From assembly GCA_900095095.1 (NCBI GenBank), contig FMBT01000085.1, positions 20,962-84,961 on the forward strand: a DNA stretch of 64,000 bases. Direction: 5' to 3'. The stretch's first letter is position 1; every line of letters starts with the position of its first letter. Origin of the DNA: Fragilariopsis cylindrus CCMP1102 (lineage: Eukaryota; Bacillariophyta; Bacillariophyceae; Bacillariales; Bacillariaceae). The position numbers and the translations under genes were made by a program. The notes beneath the pieces were generated by a model that was not told where the DNA came from, made no database searches, and saw nothing but the letters and a program-made list of their open reading frames with translations. Positions 1 to 10,393 of the stretch are shown here, piece by piece.

Positions 1-783
1 AATTCCATAACCATATACAAATGTGATTCATCAACAAATGAATAATACAATGCTGTTAACCACTTATTATCATTACTAGCTTTTGATAATGCCTCACGTT
101 CTGCTCGGACATGACCCACTTGATTCTTTAATATCATCATTTCTTTTTTCATACTCTTCAAGGCATAGATCTGGACAGGTTCATCGCGTTTGGGCTTACT
201 GCGGACCAATCGTACCTCACCGAATGCACCACGTCCAATTACTTCTAATGATTCAAAATCAGCAGTTGTAACTTTTTTACGTGATTCCTTCTGAACAAGC
301 ATTTCTTCATGTTCTAAATGATGCCGGAGTTGTTGTTTCTTTTCCTCAGCCAGACCAATCATTTGACGTTCCAATTGCATTTTCCGACCTTTTCTGTCCT
401 CCTATTATATTATATATTATATTATATTTTTAATATAATAGGTAGCATAATTTATAGATAAGAAAGCGATACATTGAGAAAACAACAACAACGTCAACAA
501 CAACAACCAACATCAACAACAACAATAGTTATAATATTATATGAACTCAGAACAAAACAAAACACCTACAAAATATTGTTATGTTTTGATAGTAGAAAAT
601 ACCAGACTTGTTATGTTTTGAAATAAAACATAATATGAACTAGAAGTTCAAAGTACTCACCTGTTGACGTTTCAAGCCAACATACCGTTGTGAAAGCAAT
701 TCTTTGGCTCTATTGGCTCGTTCCTCCATTTCCTTATCGGCAGCGGCGACGGCTTCTTCATCAGTAATAGGACGTGACGACAT
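1..783 (-). CDS. NDR-family (AGC) Ser/Thr protein kinase, 5' part only
   Basis: Two exons: 661-783 (first ATG at 783) and 1-401, joined in phase 0 across a 259-base GT-AG intron. The readable product is about 174 residues and runs off the left edge. Residues 1-90 are a charged helical region like the NDR/LATS N-terminal regulatory segment that binds MOB1. Then comes [19 protein letters not shown], the glycine loop of an AGC kinase in the form characteristic of NDR kinases, followed by the VAIK-type segment YALKSMKK and HVRAEREAL (helix C). The last visible residues are LYMVME at the hinge. The catalytic loop, activation loop and hydrophobic motif lie outside the window. NDR kinases act with MOB proteins in cell-cycle exit and morphogenesis; that role is inferred from family membership. 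Confidence 0.9.
481..530. repeat. CAA-type trinucleotide tract
   Basis: Imperfect (CAA)n/(AAC)n run inside the single visible intron of the NDR kinase gene. It is open in some frames but sits between good splice signals, so it is not coding. Confidence 0.75.
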
Positions 784-1572
784 GATGACTGACTGTTTTT
801 TTTTTAAATCTTCTTTTTCTTCTTCTATTACCACTGATTTCTGCTAAACGATATATATGGTAGTTCTATCGTTTTCAAGTAATTATTCGATAGGATTATC
901 TATACACACCAACCAGACTACGGCAAAGGAATTTATCAACGGCGAAATTTCGAGTAGAGACTGTCCAATACAGCACAGCTTTTTAAGATGATGTATCTTA
1001 TCCTTCTGGTATTGATTTCTAAGACTACTGGCTAGAATTATAATAATTTATATACACAGTATACAAATTCGCACGATACCTTAATAAAGTCACCTCTTCT
1101 CACCATCTTCAGGGGTTGATTACACGTCGTCGTCTTTCTTAAAATATATATTTAACGGCTCGAAAATCATCATTCGCCTCTTTGTTTTTGCGTGCTCTTC
1201 AGAATCCTTCTACAAAATTGAACGAAAACAAAAATCGAAATAATCGTCCCCCCCCCCCTCGCCGAAGATTGAAGATCAGGAGGAACAGGTGAATTAGAAT
1301 ATTGTTTTGTTTTTTGTTGGATCCGTAATATGAGTATGAGACATCAATAATCACATTGGGAAACGAAATTTCATCAATCAAAGACTTTATTCATCTCTTG
1401 TGTCGAGTGTCGACGTAAGAATACTTGAAGTAGGATATTGTAAATAAAGTAACTGATATTGTCACAACCAACAAGTTACTTCGTCCGCCCTATAATACAA
1501 TATAATCCAATCCAATACATTGAATCATTACTATTACTATCAGCAATTAAATAATTGTAATTAAATTAAATT
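784..1572. other. intergenic region between divergent NDR kinase and cyclophilin genes
   Basis: 789 bases that must carry both promoters. No coding frame is convincing. A run of 11 C at 1248-1258 is the most GC-rich spot. AT-rich sequence with TTAAAT stretches lies just before the cyclophilin ATG. No known element was recognised. Confidence 0.5.
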
Positions 1573-2356
1573 ATGTCAGTGACTATCCATACAACAGCAG
1601 GAGATTTGAAATGTGAAATCTTTTGTGATACATGTCCACGAACAGCATTTAATTTTCTTGCGCTAGCTGCATCTGGTAAATACAATGGAACGATATTCCA
1701 TCGTAACATACGTGGATTTATGATGCAGGGTGGTGATACGCATCATGTAACTGGTAAAAAATCATCTATCTGGGGTGATGATGTTACATTCCCCGATGAA
1801 TTCCATCCAAATAATCGTCACGATCGACGTGGTCGACTTTCTATGGCTAATCGTGGAGCTGATACCAATAAAGTAAGTTCATTCAAAAAAGAAGAAAAAT
1901 GTCAGATTCAATTGTACTTGTACTTGTACTTGTACTTGGATTGTTCTTTGCAAATAATTTACTGTGAACTGGTCTCTTCTCTTATCTCGATCTCAATATT
2001 ATATCAATAGTAAAACTCTTATACATTGTACTGTACTATCTTCTATCTTATTCTTCATATATTCGAATGATCAATTATGTATCTATTTAAACAACAAAAG
2101 TCTCAATTTTTTATTATTATGAGCAACAACCACATTTAGATAATATGCATACAGTATTTGGTCAAGTCCTTGATGGGTGGGATACATTAGATAAATGGGA
2201 AAGATTACCGGTTTGGGGAGAAAAGGCCCCTCTCGGAGTCAAAAAACAACACCGTTAGAACCACCAGAAATTGTTGCTATTACTATTCATGCTAATCCAC
2301 TTGCTGATAATGGGATTACATATCCAACACCAGATGGACCACCTGAGAAGAAATAA
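1573..2356 (+). CDS. PPIL3: cyclophilin-type peptidyl-prolyl isomerase, PPIL3-like
   Basis: Exons 1573-1872 and 2101-2356 with a 228-base intron, about 185 residues when two frameshifts are corrected. The start MSVTIHTTAGDLKCEIFCD, the core FHRNIRGFMMQGGD (catalytic Arg in FHRN), SIWGDD, LSMAN, the SQFF segment at the start of exon 2, PHLDN..TVFGQVLDGW and the tail IVAITIHANP match PPIL3, a small nuclear cyclophilin found in spliceosomes. The Trp that binds cyclosporin in cyclophilin A is not in a clearly equivalent place. Reading is broken twice in exon 2: one base is missing near 2107-2117 (between SQFF and YEQQPHLD) and one in or near the A6 run at 2241-2246 (before TPLEPPEIV). Both look like run-length errors, because both halves remain conserved. 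It could be a decaying copy, but that is less likely. Confidence 0.9.
1912..1938. repeat. TTGTAC hexanucleotide microsatellite
   Basis: About four tandem TTGTAC copies in the cyclophilin intron, just after the splice donor at 1873. Confidence 0.8.
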
Positions 2357-3041
2357 GATAAAAGATATTGATGAATATATGTATATGTATGTATATATAG
2401 ACAAATAAAATCAATACATAAATAGTAACGCTTATTGTTATTATCATATTATAGTCGCAATAGGAAAGATGATTAAAACGTACATGTTTACGATTTAGAT
2501 TCTAAATTTGGCTCTGTATCGCCTAAATTAATATATATATAATAGATACGGACAAAATCGTGAAGTCAATCTTGCATTATACTAGTTCTGCGTTTCGGAA
2601 TACTTTGAGCTTGCATAGCAATTCATTCGTCGACGTACGCGTGAATGAAACCATCATATTGCACTAAGGCTGTAATGTATAGGACGATCTTCCTATCGGT
2701 TAGTGAATATTTATACTAGAGATATAATAGAGGACGACGAGACGAACACTTCTAGTCTACTATTATAGCTACTTCTTGGTTTACTAGTGTTTATGGAATT
2801 TGGGAGATGAGATTCAATTCATCTATTTTAGTACCTTTTCATTTAATAATTTTTTGACCAGATATCATTCATTATCCACTTTTGATGAACGTTATGCTCT
2901 TAGTCAACTAGTAGTAGTAATAATGATAATAATAATTCACTTTCGTCTACATATTGTTTGGTTGGTTGGTTTGCTTTATTGCAAAAATAAAAAGGAGATA
3001 TGACCTGATTTGTTATTAATATTACTTGCACTACTATATTA
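2357..3041. other. intergenic region between convergent genes
   Basis: 685 bases between the 3' ends of the cyclophilin and PsbP-family genes. It holds only short frames with low-complexity translations (for example around 2800-3003) and AT-rich runs. Nothing recognised beyond presumed 3' UTRs. Confidence 0.5.
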
Positions 3042-3918
3042 TTATGAAGTTTTATAAGAATCTAAAATTTTGGTAAATAGTGGTTTCATGGAATCATAAT
3101 CTGCCTCAGGTGCTTGTACTGTAATCGTCACTAAAACATTTCCTTTTCCACCATTTGCTTCAATTGCCAAACTGAAAATAGTCTGAAAATGTGTCTTAGG
3201 TTGAGATGGAACAGTTTGTACGTAATCAAAGAAGTAGGCTGTAAAACGGTGTGACGAAGAAAAAAGAGGAATAAATCAAACAAACAAATGATTGTTGAGT
3301 GAAAAATTGACGTGGTAAAGTAAAATCTAGACAAAACGAAACAAAACAAAACTTTATGCGACAATCAGGGACAATGATTAATCATTAATTACCTTGTTTC
3401 TTGGCAACAGCACTAAGCATGGTAGCATCTACGCCATCCTTTCCCATCAGATCAGATTTTGGTAAAATTGTAGACTGACCAACTTCATCCACAGACCCAA
3501 AACTCCCTAATGTTGTAAAGTCACTTCTGACAGGAGTGTACGCAATAAACATTAGTGTCTTTTGGTCTGAATCTGGTTTGAAGTATATATCAATCTTACG
3601 ACGATCGGGTAACGTGTTTTCATTCTTAATCCAATCGGATGGTACGTCGATTGAAAATTTACATGCCTCGTCCTTATAGTTATTCAACGTTGGTGTTGTC
3701 GGCGAGGAAGAAGCAACGTCGTCGGCTGCACTTGCGGGCGCAATTGATGATAGATCAATCAGTAGCGACGAGGAAAATCCAGCGGCCGCGACACTTGCGG
3801 AAGAAGCAAAGACGTTACGTCTCGAGATCATCATCCCCTTCTTTAGTATCGAATAAGCATGGACGACCGTCAAGCTTGTTATCGCTACCAATACGGTAAC
3901 GCAAATACGAACCATCAT
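3042..3918 (-). CDS. PsbP-family thylakoid lumen protein (PPL/PPD type)
   Basis: Exons 3393-3918 and 3042-3238 with a 154-base intron, 240 residues. The first about 22 residues are a signal peptide (hydrophobic core VTVLVAITSLTVVHA). A twin-arginine signal follows (SRRNVFASSASVAAAGF... APASA|ADD), so the predicted route is ER, plastid stroma, then Tat export to the thylakoid lumen. The mature part shows the PsbP fold pattern: YKDEACKFSIDVPSDW near the start, then AYFFDYVQTVP, HFQTIFSLAIEANGG, VLVTITVQAPEADY and a C-terminal helix with MKPLFTKILDSY. PsbP relatives stabilise photosystem II or assist photosystem assembly; which role applies here cannot be told. The signal peptide cleavage context is VHA|YS, with Tyr rather than the usual Phe at +1. 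No frameshift. Confidence 0.85.
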
Positions 3919-5658
3919 AGTATCTCTCTTATTACTCCAAATTGTACGTTGAGTGATGACCTGCTGGTATGATAGTTTTTCAGCGACTTATGCTTTTTAT
4001 GGCTGATGATAATAATTGTTTTGTGTTATCATCATCGTCATCGGATATTCGGATATCGGAATGCGGCGGTTTGCTTGTAATTTTTATCAGCACGTTTTAT
4101 GTCTGAATCATCAACAAGATTTAAGATACCAAACAATTAAAGGGTTGTTTCGGGGGTGGTATTCATAATGCTGTTATTAAAGGGGTCCGTACTAAAACTT
4201 GAAACTTGAAACTTGAAACTAATTGTGAAGTAACTTGACTTACAAGAGGAGTTGTTCCATGTTTCGAATCATCGTTCATAGAACACTAAGACAAACATAA
4301 CACACAAACACAAATACTCTTTACTATTCCTCAGCAACTGCAAGGAATTTGCACCAAAAAAATGATCAACAACATCATAGAATCCTGGTCAGCAGAAGAT
4401 GACCGCAAGGCTAAGATAGATAATGGTGTCGAAAAAATTGCTCAGATAACCTTTTGAGGAAATTGCGTGGAGGAGATCAGGTTTTTTGCTCATTTGTGCA
4501 CAAAATGATGTACATATCCAAAGCCGTTAATTTGACTCTATGGGCAGCATGCAACAACACGCAACAATAGTGGAAACAACAGCCACCTAAGCACAACAAC
4601 AACAATAACAATAAGATGACACTGTCCTTATGGGGGAATAAGCAAGCAAACAAAGAGAAACAGGGGAATAAATGAATGAAGTGTACATGTAAGTGCATCC
4701 CAAAGACAAGGTGGAAAAGAAGTGCAGCACAAGAACAAAAAGCAAAGGCACCACAAGGGAAGAAATGGAGCTATGATGATGAAGAAACACATTTGAAGAG
4801 AAGAAACTATGTTGGGATTTTAAGGTGAGAGTTTAACATGGTGTACGATGTGGCAATATAAATAATCCTGTGAAAATGTAACACACTACTGTGCACATAC
4901 CACAATGGGTAAGGATTATAAACCTAGATTTAGAACACATTGTACAGTCATTGCCAAAACTTCTGATTTTTCTGCTTCACTAAATGTCCTGGGCCTGTTT
5001 TGGGGAATACAGGATGGTGCACTTCTTTTGAGTTGAATGGTTGGAGCATTCCTTTATAGGTATAGGTTTGTACAGTGGAGGGATAAAATTATCATTACTG
5101 TACTAATAATCAACAGAACAGTAGTGTTCTTCCTTCAAATATCACGAGATCATAGAGATGATACAAAAAAAACCTTCACAATATTACAAAAATAGAACCA
5201 AATATTATTCAATAACATCTTGATCATGTTTCAAGGACCATACTATCAGAAATAGCAATCTAAATTTGTAAACTCAGTCTTCTAACATTAAATTATCTGT
5301 TACTAGATATTGTTACAAGAAAATAATCAGATGAAAGCTGTTGTTTGTTGCTTGGTGGTACCCCAAGAATACATTCCAGGTAACTTGAACAATTTATAAC
5401 TTCCATGTAAAGAACATTGACCATATCAGACCAGATACATGTGATGTAATCTACTAGTAGTAATCTAATATAAGATTTGTTGTTGTTGTTTAGTTTAGTT
5501 TAGTTTAGTTTAGTTTAGTTTAGTTTAGTATTATTTTAATTCTCAAAACATCTGCCCGTCTGTCCTTGACTTACGAATGAAATGAAATTTAACAGAATGT
5601 TGGAATCAAGAATGAACAATTCACACATTATTTCTAAATCAAAAAATAAACTAGAACG
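3919..5658. other. 1.7-kb stretch without a gene
   Basis: No frame with coding character on either strand. Minus-strand frames near 4477-4790 translate to Leu/Cys/Ser-rich low complexity. It contains short tandem CTTGAAA copies at about 4197-4220 and a pentanucleotide array at its 3' end. The first few hundred bases should hold the PsbP-family promoter and the last few hundred the GPN2 promoter. Confidence 0.5.
5489..5530. repeat. GTTTA pentanucleotide microsatellite
   Basis: About eight tandem copies of GTTTA (TTTAG unit) about 130 bases upstream of the GPN2 start. It resembles a telomere-like unit but lacks the extra G bases, so it is read as a simple repeat. Confidence 0.85.
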
Positions 5659-6774
5659 ATGGTGCTGTATGGTCAGGTTGTAGCTGGGCCACCGGGGTCT
5701 GGGAAGACAACCTATTGTAATGGGATGCAAGAATATCTACGCTTATTGGGGAGAAATGCATGGGTAATCAATCTAGATCCTGCCAATGAAGTTCCCAAAA
5801 AGAGAGACGAAGACGACAACGACAACGAGAATGAAAACAGTTTACCCTACGAAGTACTTTTGGATGTTTGTGAAAGTGTGGTGAATCTATCGTCAGTTAT
5901 GAAAGAGCTAGGATTAGGCCCGAACGGAGGGTTAGTGTATTGTATGGAATATCTTGAGGCACATGTTGATGAAATTTTGAATATGATCGAAGAAAGAATA
6001 CGAAATAAAGGTGACGACGTTTATTTAATATTCGACTTACCGGGACAAGTCGAATTATATACACATGGGAATGCCGTGCCACGTTTACTATCGAAACTTG
6101 TTAAGATCTTAGATTTACGTTTGGTGGCTGTCCAACTTATCGATGCACATTACTGTACGGAACCTGCTACTTTTCTTTCAGCAGCACTATTAGGAACAAC
6201 AGTTATGCTTAAGTTGGAACTTCCAACCGTTAATGTTCTGAGTAAGATTGACCTACTAGCCAATTATGGACCACTGCCATTTTCGTTGGAGTTTTTCACA
6301 GACTGTAATGATTTAGACAGGCTTGTTCCCTATCTCCAAAGTCAAGGAGACTATAATAACAATAACGAAGACGAAATATCTTCAGATCTACACTACGACG
6401 AGGATAATTATGCAGACGATCCAGAATATCAATTAGCACGGAAGATTAAATTTTCGTCTCCATTTTTTCGTAAACACGAACGTCTTCACAAATTAATGGC
6501 AGAAGTCGTAGAAGATTTTGGATTGATTTCATTCATACCGTTGGATATATCCAGTGCTGAATCGGTGGGGAGAGTTTTGTCAAAAATAGATAAATCCAAT
6601 GGTTACATATTCACACAACATTCAACTAGTAAGAGTCCAACTACTAAAGCAGAAGATATTTTTCAAGTTGCCATGCAATCTGATTCATCCAATTACGAAA
6701 CTATCGCTGACATTCAAGAACGAATTTCTATAGGAAAAGAACAACAACATAACCAGGAGGAAAAGCAATGTTAG
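5659..6774 (+). CDS. GPN2: GPN-loop GTPase 2
   Basis: Single exon, 371 residues. Walker A GPPGSGKT lies at residues 10-17, NLDPANE at 38-44, the family-defining Gly-Pro-Asn loop LGLGPNGG at 85-91, the G3 motif DLPGQVE at 126-132 and the G4 motif SKID at 195-198. The order and spacing fit GPN2 rather than GPN1 or GPN3 (for example GGLVYCMEYL after GPN and YCTEPATFLSA later). An acidic Asp/Asn/Glu stretch at about 50-60 is inserted in the switch I region, and another acidic stretch lies at about 237-256. GPN GTPases form dimers that help assemble and import RNA polymerase II. A GPN1 gene lies 25 kb away at 31196-32549. No frameshift. Confidence 0.95.
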   Translation: MVLYGQVVAGPPGSGKTTYCNGMQEYLRLLGRNAWVINLDPANEVPKKRDEDDNDNENENSLPYEVLLDVCESVVNLSSVMKELGLGPNGGLVYCMEYLEAHVDEILNMIEERIRNKGDDVYLIFDLPGQVELYTHGNAVPRLLSKLVKILDLRLVAVQLIDAHYCTEPATFLSAALLGTTVMLKLELPTVNVLSKIDLLANYGPLPFSLEFFTDCNDLDRLVPYLQSQGDYNNNNEDEISSDLHYDEDNYADDPEYQLARKIKFSSPFFRKHERLHKLMAEVVEDFGLISFIPLDISSAESVGRVLSKIDKSNGYIFTQHSTSKSPTTKAEDIFQVAMQSDSSNYETIADIQERISIGKEQQHNQEEKQC

Positions 6775-7151
6775 TTATTTAACACGATTTTTTTTTAATA
6801 TTTAAATACGAATTACTTTTATAGATAAAACTGCCGTAGCTATTGAATATTTAGTAAAAAGTTTCGCCCATAAAATAAGAAAGGGTAATACTTTTTTATC
6901 ACGGGTTTTTCAATGTGTTCTTCAAGATTGAACAACAGAACTATCAGTATTTGTTATGAACTGGCGATGATGCAAATGGACATCACTTAACACATACACA
7001 GAAGCGAATGGAGAAAAATAAATGTTCACTAATTAAGGGAAAAAAAGATCAGAAAGAAAACTAAGTAACGATTTGTGATTCAATTAATTGCTACTATTAC
7101 TATGTTACTAACTAAGTGTAACAGAAGCATTGAAAATAATAATGACATACT
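6775..7151. other. intergenic region between convergent GPN2 and GRP94 genes
   Basis: 377 AT-rich bases that presumably hold two 3' UTRs. Nothing else seen. Confidence 0.5.
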
Positions 7152-9881
7152 CTACAGTTCAATGTGAACTTCATCTTCATCAGGAGACGATGGATCAATA
7201 CGATCATCTAAGTCCATATCGTCGAAGTTCATGTCATCGAGGTTCATGTCATCGAAGTTCATACCGTCCAGAATACCGTCGATATCTGGAGCAACTTCTT
7301 CTTCAACCGGAAGTTCAGGGTGGGGTTCAAGCTTCAAGGATTCCAAACCAAGTTGAGATTGCAGGAATTTGAGGATTCGTGTTGAATGACCCTCGGGATC
7401 GTCGATTGGGTATCCACCATTCAAAAGAGCCATTTCTTGCAAGATCATTGCGGTATCCTCAACACCATCAGGAACCTCGTAATCATCTCCAGCATCTTTT
7501 GGTGGAACGCTCTCAAGTAGTTTGAGGATCATAGGGTGACGAGGATTAATTTCAAAAACCTTCATGGATCGCATGGCCATGTCGTTTTGGCCGTGACTGT
7601 AGGCTTGGGCGCGCATGATTCGTTCCATGTTAGCAGAGTGTCCGTATTCAGCAGAAGAAACAATTGCAGGTGCAGAAATTTGGCGCTTGGAGATGGCAAC
7701 TCTCATTATTGAAGGTCCGTACAACTTCTTCAACCAAGTAGTCAATGGCTTGAATTTCTCTTTATAGAACTTTTCACGTCGTGTGGCCAAATCCTTGTCG
7801 TCATCATGGTCGTCCAACTTAATATTGTCAGTAGCGATATTCTTCAATTTCTTTCCATCGAAGCTACCAACTGTAGTAGCCATATACTCATCGACAGGAT
7901 CCACAAAGTACAAAACCTCCACTCCTTTTTCCAAAAATGGTTCGAGGAACTGTGACTTTTCCACTGCCGCGAGGCCATCTCCCGCTACGTAGAAAATCTC
8001 TTTCTGATTACCTCCTAGTTTGTCTTTCATATTCTCAACGTACCTTTCTAAACTTGTTGTTTCTCCACCTGATGCGGTACTCGTAAAACGGAGTAATTTC
8101 ATAATTTTACCCCTGTTTGGTTCGTCATCAATAGCGCCCATTTTCAATTGAGCATTAAACTGGTCATACCATTCATTGTATTTATTGGTTTTGGATGTCG
8201 CCTTTTCTTCACTATCAACATCATCGTCGTTGTCCTCCGAGGGCGCTGCTTCCAAATCGGATTCTTTTGCGAAGTTTCTCAACATTTCTAATGCCTTTCG
8301 TACCACCTTCTTTTTGATAACTTGGATTATTTTCGATTCCTGAAGTGTCTCTCGATTGACGTTTAGTGGCAAATCGTCACTATCTACAACACCCTTCATA
8401 AAGTAAAGGTAACGAGGTAAAAGTTCAAATTCGTCACTAATCAAGACCTTACGAACATACAGACTAAGTCCAGTAGCCTGTTTTTCCGTCATTCCTGATT
8501 GGAACCCTTGCGGGACATTCTTGGGGATGTACAAATAGACCTGAAATTTATGTTCCCTTCTGCATTAAAATGCGTCCATGTCTCTGCCTTGCCTTCGCCC
8601 TTCGTAAGTACCTCGTAAAAGGATTGATATTCTTCATCAGTAATATCTTCCTTAGAGCGAGTCCAAAGAGCAGGATTTCCATTCATAACCGCCCAGTCAA
8701 ACGTCGTGACTTCCTTCATTTTCTTGGGTTTTTCTACTTCTTCGTCGACTCTGAAATGTCATCTTCTTTCACCTCTAAATCGTCTTCATCTTTCTTTTCC
8801 TCTCTTCTTTCGCGGAAGTGTCTTTGTCATCATAGGCGTCGTCGTTTTTGTCTCATCTTCATCATCTTCTACTTCTATTTCCATTGTAGTTTTTGTTTTC
8901 AGATAAATCGGATGAGTAACAAATTCTGAATAATGCTTGGCTAACTGTGAAATCTTATATTCGTCAGCATATTCAATGCAATCCTCCTTTAGAAATAAAG
9001 TAATTTCTGTACCTCTCGGAAGAGTTTTACCTCGGGGATCCTCGTAGATCTGAAATTCCGACGAACCATTAGTTGACGACCAAACGTATTGAGTATCTGA
9101 ATCGAGATGCTTACTAGCTACTTGGATACGATCCGAACGAGGAAGGCGGAATAAAATCCGACTCCGAATTGACCGATTTGTGAAATATCTCCAGAACTTT
9201 CTCCATCAGAACTACCTGCCTTCAAGGCCTGCATGAATTTAGTGGTTCCGCTACGAGCAACTGTTCCTAGATTAGAAACAAGTTCGTCGTGTGTCATACC
9301 GATACCAGTATCTCGAATGGTTAAAGTGTTTTGTTCACTATCGTATTCAATTTGAACATGTAATTTCTCTTCATCTTTCAAATAATCAGGTTCGGTCAAT
9401 GACAGGAATCGGATTTTATCTAGGGCGTCACTAGCGTTGGAAATAAGTTCTCGTAAAAATACATCCTTGTTCTGATAGAGAGAGTTGACGACAATATCAA
9501 GCATTTTGGAAACTTCGGCTTCGAAAGCGAATGACTCTGCAGTCTCAGGTACGGACAGGTCGGGCGTAGTACCATCGTCGGCTGCATCTTCGGCTCCAAC
9601 AGTCATATAGGACATCGACGAGGATTCTAATTTGTTTATTTATTTAGTTATTTTTTATGAAATTAAGAAAATAATAATGGCGAAGAATGAGTACGGATCG
9701 ATCGCAGATACAAGTGTTGTCACGTGTCGGTATAGAAAAGATGACAATCAACGTCGCTCCCTCCACGATACGAGCGACGAACGTTCAGCTTATTATTGTG
9801 CTACTTACCTCGAAAAGGAAGTGGTACATTGCTGAAGGCCAATACAGCAAGGGCTTGAATAGCAATACGATCAAAACGCAT
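7152..9881 (-). CDS. HSP90B1: endoplasmic reticulum Hsp90 (endoplasmin/GRP94-like)
   Basis: Exons 9809-9881 and 7152-9626 with a 182-base intron, about 850 residues after correction. Exon 1 encodes a signal peptide ([16 protein letters not shown]) plus a few more residues. The N-terminal ATPase domain shows [31 protein letters not shown] and [11 protein letters not shown] charged linker follows, then the middle domain ([34 protein letters not shown]) and the C-terminal dimerisation domain. The tail has DDMN(F/L)-type repeats and ends VHIEL, a plausible KDEL-type ER retrieval variant. Five one-base deletions interrupt the frame, near 9136, 8840, 8799, 8746 and 8537. Three of them are packed into the acidic linker, and together those three return to the original frame. 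Substrate folding in the ER lumen is inferred from the family. Confidence 0.93.
7188..7264 (-). repeat. 15-base repeats coding DDMN(F/L) units
   Basis: Near-identical 15-base units in the 3' end of the GRP94 gene. They encode about five tandem Asp-Asp-Met-Asn/Asp-Phe/Leu units just before the acidic C-terminus. Confidence 0.8.
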
Positions 9882-10393
9882 AATGACGATGGTTTATATC
9901 TTTGATTGGTTTGACTATGTTGCTTTTGAAAAGGAAAAAGCTGCTTTTGTGTGTCTCTTTCTGGAATATGAGTGAGATAGATTTTATTGCGATGATTTGT
10001 TGTTACCGGTACGAAGTTGCGTAACGTGTTAAAAAATGATAAAATAAATAGAAATCAGATTTTTCAATACTTCGACTGTATTGCTACTACAGTTAATTAG
10101 TGTGGTTCGGATTAAAGGATCTTTTGAAGTGTGTTTGAGATTATTCCCCCTTTTATTTATCTCCCCCTCTCCTTTTTACGGTAGTACAGAACATACTGTC
10201 CGCCGCCGCACAAATTTTTATTTATAAGCAACATTTCGACATTGCAACATGCTCACTGTATTAACATGACATATATCGGCTGATGAAACACTAAACATTC
10301 GTAGACACGCCCATTCAAATAGATCCAGCAAAGAGAAGAGAAAATATTTATACCGGACACACATTACAAGTGCATCAACACACACAATATATA
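9882..10393. other. bidirectional promoter region, GRP94 and U2A'
   Basis: 512 bases between two divergent start codons. A CT/T-rich run (about 10146-10180) is visible. No unfolded-protein-response element of the animal ERSE form (CCAAT-N9-CCACG) was found by eye. Confidence 0.5.

Noticed and set aside
2241-2256. A AAA AAC-type slippery site at the second cyclophilin frame break
   Set aside because: The A6-C run is not in the frame needed for a classical -1 slippery heptamer, and no downstream pseudoknot was seen; run-length error is simpler.
4477-4790. Overlapping Cys/Leu/Ser-rich frames on the minus strand
   Set aside because: Low-complexity translations in two frames of the same DNA; no start context or conservation visible.
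5489-5530. Internal telomere-like GTTTA array
   Set aside because: Unit lacks the extra G bases of TTTAGGG-type telomeres; read as a microsatellite.
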